Assembly: GCA_900316975.1 (NCBI GenBank)
Contig: ONFA01000004.1
Span: 1 to 64,000 of the forward strand
Origin: an uncultured Prevotellaceae bacterium
GTDB taxonomy: Bacteria; Bacteroidota; Bacteroidia; Bacteroidales; Bacteroidaceae
DNA: 64,000 nt
Direction: 5' to 3'
Made by a program: the position numbers and the translations under genes. This document shows, piece by piece, positions 17,135-26,020 of this stretch (position 1 is its first letter; each line of letters opens with the position of its first letter). The notes under the pieces are model-generated. The model worked only from the letters and a program-made list of their open reading frames with translations, had not been told where the DNA came from and searched no databases.

Positions 17135-17915
17135 GAGAATCATACCATGCCTTGACATCAAGGATGGGCAAACGGTGAAGGGAACGAACTTCGTGAACCT
17201 GCGTCAAGCGGGCGACCCGATTGAGTTGGGTAAACTGTACAGTGAACAGGGAGCAGATGAACTGGTGTATCTTGACATCACGGCATCACACGAGGGAAGG
17301 AAGACTTTCACGGAATTAGTGAAAAGAATTGCGCAGGAGATTAACATCCCCTTCACGGTGGGTGGAGGCATCAATGAACTGTCAGATGTAGATAGGCTCT
17401 TGAATGCCGGTGCTGACAAGGTAAGCATTAACTCGGCAGCGTTGAGAAGACCAGAGTTGATTGATGAAATTGCCAAGAATTTCGGTAGCCAAGTGTGTGT
17501 GGTAGCAATTGATGCAAAATGTGAGGATGACACAGTGCATGAGAATGGTGACCCACGCATTGACGGTGATTGGGTGTGCTATGTGAATGGTGGACGTGTG
17601 CCTACTCAATATAAACTTTTTGATTGGGCAAAAGAAGCGAACGAGAGAGGTGCTGGAGAAATATTGTTCACATCTATGAATCACGATGGTGTCAAACGCG
17701 GCTTTGCTGATGCAGCCCTACGAAAATTGGCGGATTCGCTCACCATCCCTGTGATTGCATCGGGCGGTGCAGGAGCGAAGGAACACTTCCGCGACACCTT
17801 TCTGAATGGACACAGCGATGCGGCGTTGGCTGCCAGTGTGTTCCACTTCGGAGAGATCCCCATTCCCGAACTGAAACAATATTTGCAAGGTGAGGGAGTG
17901 AATGTGAGACTCTAA
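17124..17915 (+). CDS. hisF: Imidazole glycerol phosphate synthase, cyclase subunit
   Basis: HisF (263 residues) converts PRFAR plus ammonia to IGP and AICAR. The N-terminus [20 protein letters not shown] (catalytic Asp 11) is canonical, which fixes the start at 17124 rather than the in-frame start at 17073. Further marks are [12 protein letters not shown] near 79, [12 protein letters not shown] near 102, [13 protein letters not shown] near 176 (catalytic Asp) and [11 protein letters not shown] near 212. The AICAR it releases feeds purine synthesis, and a cyclohydrolase-only PurH is encoded 10 kb downstream. Confidence 0.95.
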   Translation: MLAKRIIPCLDIKDGQTVKGTNFVNLRQAGDPIELGKLYSEQGADELVYLDITASHEGRKTFTELVKRIAQEINIPFTVGGGINELSDVDRLLNAGADKVSINSAALRRPELIDEIAKNFGSQVCVVAIDAKCEDDTVHENGDPRIDGDWVCYVNGGRVPTQYKLFDWAKEANERGAGEILFTSMNHDGVKRGFADAALRKLADSLTIPVIASGGAGAKEHFRDTFLNGHSDAALAASVFHFGEIPIPELKQYLQGEGVNVRL

Positions 17916-17959
17916 AGACATAGAAAAAAATTAAAAAGAAAACAAAAACAAACACTATA

Positions 17960-18571
17960 ATGGATATTGATTTCAAGAAAATGGATGGTCTGGTGCCTGC
18001 CATCGTGCAGGATGCCAAGACACTGAAGGTGCTGATGCTCGGCTTCATGAACGAGGAAGCATACAACAAGACGATTGAAACTGGCAAGGTGACTTTCTAT
18101 AGCCGCACACGCAAAACGCTTTGGACAAAGGGCGAGACAAGTGGCAACTTTCTCAATGTAGTAGAGATTCTGAATGATTGCGACAAGGACACGCTACTCA
18201 TCAAGGCGAACCCTGTGGGACCTGTTTGCCACACAGGTGCTGACACTTGCTGGGATGAGAAGAATGACAACCCCATTATGTTTCTTGTAGAGTTGCAGCG
18301 ATTTATCGAGAAGCGTCATGAGGAGATGCCTGAGGGCAGTTACACCACTTCCCTCTTCAAGGATGGCTGTCACCGCATGGCACAGAAGGTCGGTGAAGAA
18401 GCATTAGAGGCTGTGATTGAGGCTGTAGCCAACAACAACGAACGTCTCATCTATGAGGCATCTGACATGCTCTACCACCTTATCGTACTGCTCACCTCTA
18501 AGGGACTGACGATCGAGGATTTGGCAGCAGAATTGGCTGAGCGCCATGACCCTAATTGGCATAAACACTAA
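17960..18571 (+). CDS. hisI: Bifunctional PR-AMP cyclohydrolase / PR-ATP pyrophosphatase
   Basis: This 203-residue fusion performs steps two and three of histidine synthesis. The HisI half (about 1-105) has VLMLGFMNEEAY, YSRTRKTLWTKGETSGN and the metal-binding VGPVCHTGADTCW. The HisE half (about 110-203) has the SYTTSLFKDG start, then KVGEEALEAVIEA with its Mg-binding glutamates and YEASDMLYHLIVLL. It lies 44 bp after hisF and closes the his segment; the other his genes are outside the window. Confidence 0.95.
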   Translation: MDIDFKKMDGLVPAIVQDAKTLKVLMLGFMNEEAYNKTIETGKVTFYSRTRKTLWTKGETSGNFLNVVEILNDCDKDTLLIKANPVGPVCHTGADTCWDEKNDNPIMFLVELQRFIEKRHEEMPEGSYTTSLFKDGCHRMAQKVGEEALEAVIEAVANNNERLIYEASDMLYHLIVLLTSKGLTIEDLAAELAERHDPNWHKH

Positions 18572-18639
18572 TGTCATGTACCATTTGGCAATGTATAATT
18601 AGCCATATGGTAAGTGGAAAATTGTCAAATAGGAAAATC

Positions 18640-18676
18640 AATTGTAAATGGTAAATTGCTAAATTGTAAATAGTAA
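18640..18676. repeat. Degenerate heptamer repeat upstream of ftsE
   Basis: AATTGTAAATGGTAA (18640-18654) and AATTGTAAATAGTAA (18662-18676) match at 14 of 15 positions. The stretch reads as ATTGTAA/ATGGTAA/ATTGCTA/ATTGTAA/ATAGTAA units of about 7 bp and ends at the ftsE GTG start. Confidence 0.5.
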
Positions 18677-18677
18677 G

Positions 18678-19385
18678 GTGAATCTGATCGATTACAAGGG
18701 TGTCAACGTCTATCAAGAGTCACAATTAGTCTTGCAAGATGTGAACGTGCAGATTGGCGAAGGAGAATTTGTCTATCTGACAGGCAAGGTGGGTACTGGA
18801 AAAAGTTCTTTTCTCAAGACCCTCTATGGCGAGATTCCTGTAAAGGAAGGCGAGGCAAAGGTGATGGATTATGACCTAACAGAACTGAAACGCCGTCGTC
18901 TGCCTGAACTCAGAAAGAAGTTAGGCATCATCTTTCAGGACTTCCAACTGCTGACCGACCGCACAGTGGATGCAAACCTGCGTTTTGTGTTAAAAGCGAC
19001 GGGATGGAAGAACAAGGTGGACATCAACCAACGCATCAGTGATGTACTCGAACTGGTGGGCATGTCAACGAAGGGATATAAGATGCCATCCGAACTCTCA
19101 GGCGGTGAACAGCAACGCATCGTCATTGCACGTGCAATTCTGAACCGTCCCAAACTCATCCTTGCCGATGAGCCCACTGGAAATCTTGACGCTGAGACAA
19201 GCCGTCAGATTGTGGAACTCTTACGACAAATCTGCTGTGCAGGAAGTACAGTCGTGATGATTACCCACAACCTAAATTTGATTGAAGAGTTCCCTGGACG
19301 ACAACTGCTATGCGAGAATCATCAATTGACAGACGTGACACTACAGGAACGAGAGGATGATGATACAACAGAGGAAATAGACTAA
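18678..19385 (+). CDS. ftsE: FtsE-like ABC transporter ATPase
   Basis: The 235-residue ABC ATPase has Walker [10 protein letters not shown] (about 36-44), Q-loop FQDFQLL, signature LSGGEQQR near 139, Walker [10 protein letters not shown] near 160 and the H-loop in ITHN. The best match is FtsE, which with FtsX controls cell-wall hydrolases at the septum. No ftsX is adjacent, so the partner must be elsewhere. The start is a GTG at 18678, supported by the usual N-terminus immediately after it. It lies between hisIE and lysC on the same strand; lysC follows after 22 bp. Confidence 0.85.
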   Translation: MNLIDYKGVNVYQESQLVLQDVNVQIGEGEFVYLTGKVGTGKSSFLKTLYGEIPVKEGEAKVMDYDLTELKRRRLPELRKKLGIIFQDFQLLTDRTVDANLRFVLKATGWKNKVDINQRISDVLELVGMSTKGYKMPSELSGGEQQRIVIARAILNRPKLILADEPTGNLDAETSRQIVELLRQICCAGSTVVMITHNLNLIEEFPGRQLLCENHQLTDVTLQEREDDDTTEEID

Positions 19386-19407
19386 AAACAATACACATAT
19401 ATATATT

Positions 19408-20721
19408 ATGAAAGTTCTTAAGTTTGGCGGTACATCCGTAGGCACCCCTCAGCGAATGAAGGATGTCGTAAAACTCATCACTGATGGTGAGCAGAAGATT
19501 GTTGTGCTCTCAGCCATGTCGGGCACGACGAACTCACTGGTAGAAATTTCAGACTACCTCTACAAGAAGAATCCAGAAGGTGCAAACGAGACTATCAATA
19601 CGCTCGAAAAGAAATATAAGAAGCATGTAGAAGAGCTTTACACAACCGATGCGATGAAACAGAAAACTTTGGATTTCTTGAAAGGGGAGTTCAATTATCT
19701 ACGCTCGTTCACCAAAGGCATCTTCACCATGTTTGAAGAGAAAATCATTGTGGCTCAGGGCGAAATCATGTCCACAAACATGGTGACAAACTATCTTATT
19801 GAACAAGGACAGAATGCTATGCTTATCCCTGCTTTGGAGTTCATGCGAACTGATAAAAATTCGGAACCAGACCTTGAGTATATCCGTGAGAAAATCAAGG
19901 TGCAACTCGATGAAAATCCAGGAAAGGATATCTACATCACACAGGGTTTTATCTGTCGTAATGCCTATGGTGAGGTGGACAACTTACAACGTGGCGGTAG
20001 TGACTACACGGCTTCGCTCATCGGTGCGGCTGTGGGTGCATCGGAAATCCAGATTTGGACTGATATCGATGGCATGCACAACAACGACCCACGATTCGTA
20101 GAGAAGACCTCGCCTGTGAATCACTTGCATTTTGAGGAAGCGGCAGAGTTGGCTTACTTTGGCGCAAAAATTCTGCACCCAACTTGTGTGCAACCTGCCA
20201 AATATGCAGGTATTCCTGTGAAATTGCTCAACACGATGGATCCCACGGCTCCCGGTACTATCATCAGTAACGAAACTGAACGTGGAAAAATCAAGGCTGT
20301 GGCTGCTAAGGACAACATCACCGCCATCAAAATTACCTCTTCACGTATGTTGCTGGCTTACGGCTTCTTGCGCAAAGTGTTTGAGATTTTCGAGTCATAC
20401 AAGACTTCTATTGACATGATTGCCACTTCGGAGGTAGGTGTGAGCGTATCTATCGACAATACCACCCATCTTGATGCCATCGTAAACGAATTGAAAAAAT
20501 TCGGTCATGTGCATGTGGATAAGGATATGTGCATCATCTGCGTGGTGGGTGACCTCGAGGCTGAAAATGTGGGATTCGAAAGCAAGGCAACGGAGGCTCT
20601 GAAGGAAATTCCTGTTCGTATGATTTCTTATGGAGGTTCCAACCACAACATATCTTTCCTCGTGTCTGCCGAAGACAAAAAGAAAGCATTGCAATCACTC
20701 TCCGACCACCTGTTTAACTAA
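19408..20721 (+). CDS. lysC: Aspartate kinase
   Basis: The 437-residue monofunctional aspartokinase phosphorylates aspartate at the entry to the lysine/diaminopimelate, threonine and methionine pathways. The kinase domain starts KFGGTSVG (residues 4-11) and includes RGGSDYTASLIGAA near 197, then WTDIDGMHNNDPR near 217. The C-terminal part from about 300 holds two ACT domains (SSRMLLAYGFLRKVFEIF; MCIICVVGDLEAENVG), so lysine or threonine feedback is likely. It has no homoserine dehydrogenase fusion. lysA follows 8 bp later, pairing the first and last steps of the DAP-lysine branch. Confidence 0.95.
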   Translation: MKVLKFGGTSVGTPQRMKDVVKLITDGEQKIVVLSAMSGTTNSLVEISDYLYKKNPEGANETINTLEKKYKKHVEELYTTDAMKQKTLDFLKGEFNYLRSFTKGIFTMFEEKIIVAQGEIMSTNMVTNYLIEQGQNAMLIPALEFMRTDKNSEPDLEYIREKIKVQLDENPGKDIYITQGFICRNAYGEVDNLQRGGSDYTASLIGAAVGASEIQIWTDIDGMHNNDPRFVEKTSPVNHLHFEEAAELAYFGAKILHPTCVQPAKYAGIPVKLLNTMDPTAPGTIISNETERGKIKAVAAKDNITAIKITSSRMLLAYGFLRKVFEIFESYKTSIDMIATSEVGVSVSIDNTTHLDAIVNELKKFGHVHVDKDMCIICVVGDLEAENVGFESKATEALKEIPVRMISYGGSNHNISFLVSAEDKKKALQSLSDHLFN

Positions 20722-20729
20722 TTGAACTT

Positions 20730-21890
20730 ATGGCAATACAATTTCCAGTAGAAAGGTTTGCGGACATCCGCACGCCTTTCTACTATTACGACACAGACAT
20801 ATTACGTCAAACACTTGACGCCATCAACACAGAAATCAAGAAGCACGACAACTATTTCGTCCACTATGCCGTGAAGGCAAATGCTAACCTCAAGGTGCTC
20901 AAGGTCATCAACGAGGTAGGCTTTGGCATTGACTGTGTATCTGGAGGCGAGATTGAACAGGTGCTCAAGGCTGGTTTTCCTGCCAACAAGATTGTCTTCG
21001 CCGGTGTGGGCAAAAGCGACTGGGAGATAGAACTTGGTATTGACAAAGACATCTTCTGTTTCAATGTGGAGAGCATTCCTGAGCTGGAAGTTCTCAACGA
21101 GATTGCCGCTTCAAAGGGGAAAGTGGCTACGGTCTGTTTCCGTATCAATCCCAACGTGGGTGCACACACACATGCCAACATCACCACAGGCTTGGCTGAA
21201 AATAAATTTGGCATTGACATGCAGGACATGGAGAAGGTGATTCGACTGGCACAGTCAATGAAGAACGTACAATTCAAGGGGCTACACTTCCACATTGGTT
21301 CGCAGATACTGGAAATGGATGACTTCATTGCCCTCGCCCACCGCATCAACGACTTGCAAGATCAACTTGAAGCCGCTGACATCCACATCGAGATTGTGAA
21401 TGTGGGTGGAGGTCTCGGAGTCGATTATAAAAATCCACAAGGCAACCCCATTCCCAACTTCAAGGATTACTTTGCCGTCTATGACAAATATCTAAAACTG
21501 CGTCCAGGGCAGACGGTTCACTTTGAACTCGGACGTGCGATGGTGGCACAATGTGGTGCCCTCGTCACCAAGGTGCTCTATGTAAAAGAGAACGCAATCA
21601 AGAAATTTGCTATTGTCGATGCTGGTTTCACAGACCTTATCCGCCCTGCGCTTTACGATGCCCACCATCGCATCATCAACCTCTGTAGCAACGAGGCTGA
21701 AGAAACTTACGATGTGGTAGGCCCTATCTGCGAATCAAGTGACGTGTTTGACAAGGACATCCGCCTTTCCAAGGCTCATAGGGGGGATTTACTCGCTATG
21801 CTCTCTGCTGGAGCCTATGGCGAAATCATGGCATCAGGCTATAATTGCAGACCATTGCCTAAAGGATACACGAACGAGGAACTGAATTAG
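20730..21890 (+). CDS. lysA: Diaminopimelate decarboxylase
   Basis: LysA (386 residues) is the PLP enzyme converting meso-DAP to lysine. The alanine-racemase-fold barrel carries the PLP lysine in HYAVKANANL (Lys 49) and the phosphate-binding VNVGGGLGVDY near 226. The C-terminal domain has GPICESSDVF near 331, whose Cys-Glu is catalytic in the family, and SAGAYGEIMASGYN near 363. Its length is slightly short but complete. It forms an operon with lysC and is followed by an intrinsic terminator. Confidence 0.94.
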   Translation: MAIQFPVERFADIRTPFYYYDTDILRQTLDAINTEIKKHDNYFVHYAVKANANLKVLKVINEVGFGIDCVSGGEIEQVLKAGFPANKIVFAGVGKSDWEIELGIDKDIFCFNVESIPELEVLNEIAASKGKVATVCFRINPNVGAHTHANITTGLAENKFGIDMQDMEKVIRLAQSMKNVQFKGLHFHIGSQILEMDDFIALAHRINDLQDQLEAADIHIEIVNVGGGLGVDYKNPQGNPIPNFKDYFAVYDKYLKLRPGQTVHFELGRAMVAQCGALVTKVLYVKENAIKKFAIVDAGFTDLIRPALYDAHHRIINLCSNEAEETYDVVGPICESSDVFDKDIRLSKAHRGDLLAMLSAGAYGEIMASGYNCRPLPKGYTNEELN

Positions 21891-21920
21891 TCATTGAACA
21901 AGTGACACAATGTCATATAA

Positions 21921-21954
21921 ATGCCAGAGTTTCATACACTGGCATCTTTTTTGT
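21921..21954 (+). terminator. Terminator after lysA
   Basis: ATGCCAG (21921-21927) pairs with CTGGCAT (21939-21945), followed by CTTTTTTGTT. It lies about 30 bp after the lysA stop. Confidence 0.85.
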
Positions 21955-21985
21955 TGATTTTAAAGAAAGGAAAAAACATTGAATT

Positions 21986-22564
21986 ATGGAACAAGAAATA
22001 AAGAACGAAGATGTTAACGAGGAAATCGTTAACGAGGAGCAGGAAACCACTGCTGAAGAACAGGTGGAGGCTGCTGAAACAAAAGAATCGGACAAGAAAG
22101 AACTGACACCCGAAGAGAAAATTTCAGAGCTGGAGAAACAGATTGAGGAGTTGAAAAATCAGCAACTCTACAAAATGGCGGAATTTGACAATTTCCGTAA
22201 ACGTGTAATGCAGGAGAAAGCCGACCTTATCAAGAATGGCGGTGCGAAGTTCATCACCACCCTGCTGCCTATCATCGACGACATGGAACGTGCGCAACAG
22301 AACATGGATAAATATGAGGATGTGGCAGCCGTGAAGGAGGGGTTAAGCCTCATTATTGACAAGTTCTTCAAACTGATGGCTCAGGAAGGACTGAAGAAGA
22401 TGGAGGTCGTGGGTCAGCCATTTGATGCCGACCTGCACGAGGCCATTGCTATGGTGCCAGGACAACCTGACGATCAGAAAGGCAAAGTGATGAATTGCAT
22501 GATGAATGGATATACTCTGAACGATAAAGTCATCCGCTATGCCAAAGTGGCTGTAGCTGAGTAA
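21986..22564 (+). CDS. grpE: GrpE nucleotide exchange factor
   Basis: GrpE (192 residues) releases ADP from DnaK. A Glu-rich disordered start (about 1-50) leads into the long coiled coil (EEKISELEKQIEELKNQQLYKMAEFDNFRKRVMQEK). The C-terminal beta domain ends with GYTLNDKVIRYAKVAVAE, matching the family signature. It is followed by dnaJ after a gap of about 100 bp containing degenerate heptamer repeats, so both are probably co-transcribed. Confidence 0.95.
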   Translation: MEQEIKNEDVNEEIVNEEQETTAEEQVEAAETKESDKKELTPEEKISELEKQIEELKNQQLYKMAEFDNFRKRVMQEKADLIKNGGAKFITTLLPIIDDMERAQQNMDKYEDVAAVKEGLSLIIDKFFKLMAQEGLKKMEVVGQPFDADLHEAIAMVPGQPDDQKGKVMNCMMNGYTLNDKVIRYAKVAVAE

Positions 22565-22568
22565 TAAG

Positions 22569-22603
22569 GTTTAGAGTTGAGGATTTAGAATAAAGAGTTG
22601 TAG
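22569..22603. repeat. Degenerate heptamers between grpE and dnaJ
   Basis: Five 7-bp units: GTTTAGA, GTTGAGG, ATTTAGA, ATAAAGA, GTTGTAG. They start 5 bp after the grpE stop and belong to the same GTTTAGA family as the array at 3771. Confidence 0.5.
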
Positions 22604-22666
22604 AAATGTGTGGAGGATTATGACTTTTTAGAGTTTAAGAGAATATCGAGTAAGAGATATAAGACT

Positions 22667-23836
22667 GTGGCAAAAAGAGACTATTACGAGGTGTTGGGAG
22701 TGTCAAAGACTGCTTCTGACGACGAAATAAAGAGAGCCTACAAGAAGATGGCCATCAAATATCATCCCGACCGCAATCCGGGTGACAAAGAGGCAGAGGA
22801 AAAATTTAAAGAGGCCGCTGAGGCATACGACGTGTTGCGTGACCCACAGAAACGTCAGCGTTATGACCAGTTCGGACCCGATGCATTCGGACCAGGTGCA
22901 GGAGGCTTTGGTAGTGGGCAGGGCATGTCGATGGACGATATCTTCAGCATGTTCGGCGACATTTTTGGCGGTGGCGGCTTCGGGGGTGGCTTCAGCGGCT
23001 ATGGCGGTTTCGGTGGCGGTGGTCAACGCCGTAAACCGGTCTATAAAGGTCAAGACTTGCGTATGCGCATAGAACTGGACTTGAATGACATCGTGAATGG
23101 TGTGACCAAAAAGTTCAATGTGCGTACAGATATTACTTGTCCCTATTGCAATGGCTCTGGTTCTGAAGACGGGCAGGAAACAACATGCAGCACTTGTAAT
23201 GGCCAAGGCGTAGTGTATAAGACACGTCAAACAATGTTAGGCATTATGCAGACACAAACGGCATGTGACACTTGTCATGGCGAAGGCACAGTCATCAAAA
23301 ATAAATGTAAACACTGTAATGGCGAAGGCATCGTGAAGGGCGAGAAGCAAGTGGAGGTGGAACTGCCTGCTGGTTTGGTGGAAGGTTATGCCTACAACTT
23401 TCAAGGTAAAGGTGGTGCGGGGCGTAGAAATGGTGTGAACGGTGATTTGCAGATTTTGGTGCATGAGAAACCGCATCCAGAACTGGTGCGTGACGGCGTT
23501 GACCTCGTATATAACCTTTTGCTTACCATCCCGCAGGCCGTGCTTGGTACCTCCCTGGAGGTGCCGACCCACGATGGAAAGGCAAAAATCACGATTCCTT
23601 CAGGCACTCAGCCTGGTACAGTGCTGCGCCTGAAGAACAAAGGCATTCCAGATATCAACGCATATGGTAATCAGCGAGGTGATGAAATCATCAACATTTC
23701 GGTCTATATGCCCGAAACGCTCTCGAGGGAGGAACGACAAGCAATTGAGACCCTCGCTGGTAGCGACAACATTAAGCCATCGACAAGTATTAAGGACAAA
23801 ATTTTCAGCCATTTCAGAGCATATTTCAAAAAATAG
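22667..23836 (+). CDS. dnaJ: DnaJ chaperone
   Basis: The 389-residue protein is a full class A J-protein: J-domain 1-70 with HPD at 33-35, and a Gly/Phe-rich linker (about 75-125, [19 protein letters not shown]). Four CxxCxGxG zinc repeats follow ([32 protein letters not shown], about 157-221), then the C-terminal client-binding domain. The start is taken as the GTG at 22667, giving the canonical [11 protein letters not shown]; an upstream in-frame GTG at 22610 would add 19 residues with no family counterpart. It pairs with grpE; dnaK is not in the window. Confidence 0.95.
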   Translation: MAKRDYYEVLGVSKTASDDEIKRAYKKMAIKYHPDRNPGDKEAEEKFKEAAEAYDVLRDPQKRQRYDQFGPDAFGPGAGGFGSGQGMSMDDIFSMFGDIFGGGGFGGGFSGYGGFGGGGQRRKPVYKGQDLRMRIELDLNDIVNGVTKKFNVRTDITCPYCNGSGSEDGQETTCSTCNGQGVVYKTRQTMLGIMQTQTACDTCHGEGTVIKNKCKHCNGEGIVKGEKQVEVELPAGLVEGYAYNFQGKGGAGRRNGVNGDLQILVHEKPHPELVRDGVDLVYNLLLTIPQAVLGTSLEVPTHDGKAKITIPSGTQPGTVLRLKNKGIPDINAYGNQRGDEIINISVYMPETLSREERQAIETLAGSDNIKPSTSIKDKIFSHFRAYFKK

Positions 23837-23873
23837 TGAAGACCTCATAAATGGTGATTTGTGAAAGATGAAG

Positions 23874-23914
23874 GGTATTGGCTAATGGTTTTTCATTAGC
23901 CAATACCTTTTTTA
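23874..23914 (+). terminator. Terminator after dnaJ
   Basis: A 14-bp perfect stem, GGTATTGGCTAATG (23874-23887) with CATTAGCCAATACC (23894-23907), followed by TTTTTT. Confidence 0.92.
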
Positions 23915-23939
23915 GAAACAAAATCACATCTTTTAGGTA

Positions 23940-23970
23940 TTGTGGGGCATAAAAAATGTGCGTACCTTTG
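23940..23970 (+). promoter_or_regulatory. Orphan promoter downstream of dnaJ
   Basis: TTG (23940-23942), 20 bp, then TACCTTTG (23963-23970). It points into a stretch with no plus-strand gene before the convergent lysozyme, so it may drive a small RNA. Confidence 0.6.
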
Positions 23971-23976
23971 CAACGT

Positions 23977-24140
23977 GAAACAGAAATGTTATACAGCATT
24001 ATTTTTTTGAATCTTTACTCATAATAATAAACCAGTGTCGTGAGACACCGCTATCTTGAATTACGTAAACCATAAAATGTTAGAGACAAAAGACCGCTTC
24101 TCTTGTTCGTGATGAACATAGGAAGCGGTTTCTCGTTTTC
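23977..24140 (+). ncRNA. Candidate small RNA between dnaJ and the lysozyme gene
   Basis: A well-formed promoter (23940-23970) and a downstream hairpin (24091-24129) bracket about 165 nt without a convincing ORF. Inside is a small hairpin, GTGTC-GTGA-GACAC, at about 24036. I do not recognise an Rfam family. The plus-strand U-run after the last hairpin is weak, so the 3' end is uncertain. Confidence 0.35.
24091..24140. terminator. Hairpin terminator, likely of the lysozyme gene
   Basis: ACCGCTTC with GAAGCGGT (24122-24129), with an inner GTTC/GAAC stem. On the minus strand it is followed by CTTTTGTC, and it lies 60-100 nt past the lysozyme stop; on the plus strand the tail is TTTCTCGTTTTC. Confidence 0.6.
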
Positions 24141-24190
24141 TCGGGACTATCTACAAAGTACGTATAAGACCAGTGGCTATCAACAAAGGT

Positions 24191-25036
24191 CTATCGGTAT
24201 AGAATGTCACGGATGTCATGTCTGCCAACGAATCGGCTCATGTCAACATTGCCACGAATTCCGCGAACACTGCCTGTGGCTGAGTATTGCCACATAATAT
24301 AGTCGAAGTCGCCATACAGGTCTGGCTCAATATAGGAATATGCTGCGATGAAAAATTTGTAGGCACGCAAACGGGAATTGCCGTAAATATGCTTGTTGTA
24401 AAAATTCTTCCCCGTATAGATGATTGGTTTTTTACCATATTCGCGCTCGAATAAATCGCATAGTTCAAGCAGACGTGATTGAAAGACGGCATCGGACACT
24501 CCATTCATGGCTTCAGCATCAATTACTGGCAAAAGATCTTGTTTTCGGGTGTCAACCCGCGAAACAAAGAGGTCGAACTGTCCCTTGACTGAAAGGTGGG
24601 GACGGAAAAATAAGTAACTGCCTACTTTAAGTCCTACCCGTTTGCATTCGTTGAAGTTGTAGGAATAGGTGTCATCCACATTCCCCGTGCCCTCCGTCGC
24701 TTTCAAATAGACGTATGTGATTTTGGTGTCTCTTGCCACTTCATCCCAATTGATGCGCCCCTGATAATGACTTACGTCAATACCATGAGCCTCGCTGCCT
24801 CCTGTGCCTCGTCCCTGTTTGTTACTGATTGCAAAAAGGGGCATTTCTAATGGAGCCGGATGACGGTCGGGACGTGACTTGCTTGCTACAGGGTCTGGCT
24901 GAATCTCAACAACTGTGACATCTGTATGCTTTTGTTTCTTGGGCTTTTCCTTCTTTTGTGCTTGGAGTGTAGTCGCACACAACGAAATGAGAAGGGTCAA
25001 TAATATATATATGTACGCGCGATGAACGTGTGTCAT
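24191..25036 (-). CDS. Secreted GH25 lysozyme-like muramidase
   Basis: The 281-residue protein has a signal peptide (about 1-26, cleaved after LQA), a basic Lys/Pro-rich linker (27-80) and a GH25 domain (about 84-275). GH25 marks are HGIDVSHYQGRINWDEV, the Asp/Glu pair in LLPVIDAEAM, KPIIYTGKNFY and YIMWQYSATGSV near 244. It should cleave the MurNAc-GlcNAc bond, in wall turnover or against other bacteria. It is a single-gene transcript with its own promoter, convergent with the orphan promoter region after dnaJ. Confidence 0.9.
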   Translation of the reverse strand: MTHVHRAYIYILLTLLISLCATTLQAQKKEKPKKQKHTDVTVVEIQPDPVASKSRPDRHPAPLEMPLFAISNKQGRGTGGSEAHGIDVSHYQGRINWDEVARDTKITYVYLKATEGTGNVDDTYSYNFNECKRVGLKVGSYLFFRPHLSVKGQFDLFVSRVDTRKQDLLPVIDAEAMNGVSDAVFQSRLLELCDLFEREYGKKPIIYTGKNFYNKHIYGNSRLRAYKFFIAAYSYIEPDLYGDFDYIMWQYSATGSVRGIRGNVDMSRFVGRHDIRDILYR

Positions 25037-25057
25037 GTGTTATTGTAAATTTGAGTA

Positions 25058-25088
25058 CAAATGTAGTCTTTTTCGTTCTAATTAGCAA
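25058..25088 (-). promoter_or_regulatory. Promoter of the GH25 gene
   Basis: On the minus strand TTG (25088-25086), 20 bp, then TACATTTG (25065-25058). The predicted start near 25051 leaves about 15 nt of leader. Confidence 0.65.
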
Positions 25089-25160
25089 CTATTCATAAAA
25101 CTCTTAACTTTTTTAATGATTTTAAAGACAAAAAATGGCTCTCATATCATAAATAATGAC

Positions 25161-25168
25161 TAATTTTG
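25161..25168 (+). promoter_or_regulatory. -7 box of the nudC promoter
   Basis: TAATTTTG matches TAnnTTTG and places the start near 25175, about 17 nt before the ATG. No clear -33 element was seen. Confidence 0.5.
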
Positions 25169-25191
25169 GCACAAATTTGAAAAAGGAGTAA

Positions 25192-25977
25192 ATGGAAAAG
25201 GGCATGACATATTGGTTTGTTTTTATTGGTAACGCATTGCTACTCGAATGTGATAACAAGGACTACCATGTACCTTGCAGCCCTACCCCTCCATTTCCGA
25301 TGAAAGAGTGGACCCCTCGGCAAGAGTTGCCACCACTAAATGGTGTTCCCTGTATCGCATATAGCCTCAGTGTTCCACCAGAAGACATGAAAGGGCTGGT
25401 GACTGTGGGACTAAGAGAATCATGGGCAATACTTCCAGGAGAGTTTTACGACGTAGCCGGAAAGGCTGCAGAACTGCTCTATTGGGACTCAAACACTCGG
25501 TATTGTGGCATATGCGGTGCTCCAATGAAACGTGCTACCACTATCAGCAAACAATGTACGAACTGCGGTAAAGAGGTGTGGCCGCAAGTGAGTCCTGCTA
25601 TCATTGTGAGAATCAGGCGAGGAGATGACATCCTGTTGGTTCATGCAAAGAATTTTCGACGTAGCGAGATGTATGGTTTGGTGGCAGGATTTGTAGAGAC
25701 GGGCGAGACATTGGAACAATGTGTGAAACGAGAGGTTTCAGAAGAGGTGGGATTAGAAATTACGAATATACGATATTTTAGTAGTCAACCATGGCCCTAC
25801 CCTTGTGGTATTATGATAGGCTTTACAGCTGATTATATGAGTGGTGAACTGAACTTGCAGGAGGAAGAACTTTCCAATGCCGGTTGGTTCAATCGCAATC
25901 ATCTGCCTCCGATTCCAGACAAGATGTCAATAGCCAGAAAATTGATTGACGATTATATAGCAGAAAAAGAGACTTGA
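25192..25977 (+). CDS. nudC: NAD+ diphosphatase / RNA deNADding enzyme NudC
   Basis: The 261-residue Nudix hydrolase cleaves NAD(H), and family members also remove NAD caps from RNA. Features in order: an N-terminal domain (1-95), a zinc ribbon with CGIC near 103 and CTNC near 118, the Nudix box GFVETGETLEQCVKREVSEEVG (about 165-186), and the NudC signature SQPWPYP near 198. In E. coli that last motif is SQPWPFPxS; here it reads SQPWPYPCG. The catalytic glutamates of REVSEEVG are present. The glycine-zipper lipoprotein gene follows after 43 bp. Confidence 0.92.
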   Translation: MEKGMTYWFVFIGNALLLECDNKDYHVPCSPTPPFPMKEWTPRQELPPLNGVPCIAYSLSVPPEDMKGLVTVGLRESWAILPGEFYDVAGKAAELLYWDSNTRYCGICGAPMKRATTISKQCTNCGKEVWPQVSPAIIVRIRRGDDILLVHAKNFRRSEMYGLVAGFVETGETLEQCVKREVSEEVGLEITNIRYFSSQPWPYPCGIMIGFTADYMSGELNLQEEELSNAGWFNRNHLPPIPDKMSIARKLIDDYIAEKET

Positions 25978-26020
25978 GAAAGACAAAGAATGTTCAACAA
26001 TCAATTAAAGAAACAAAACA

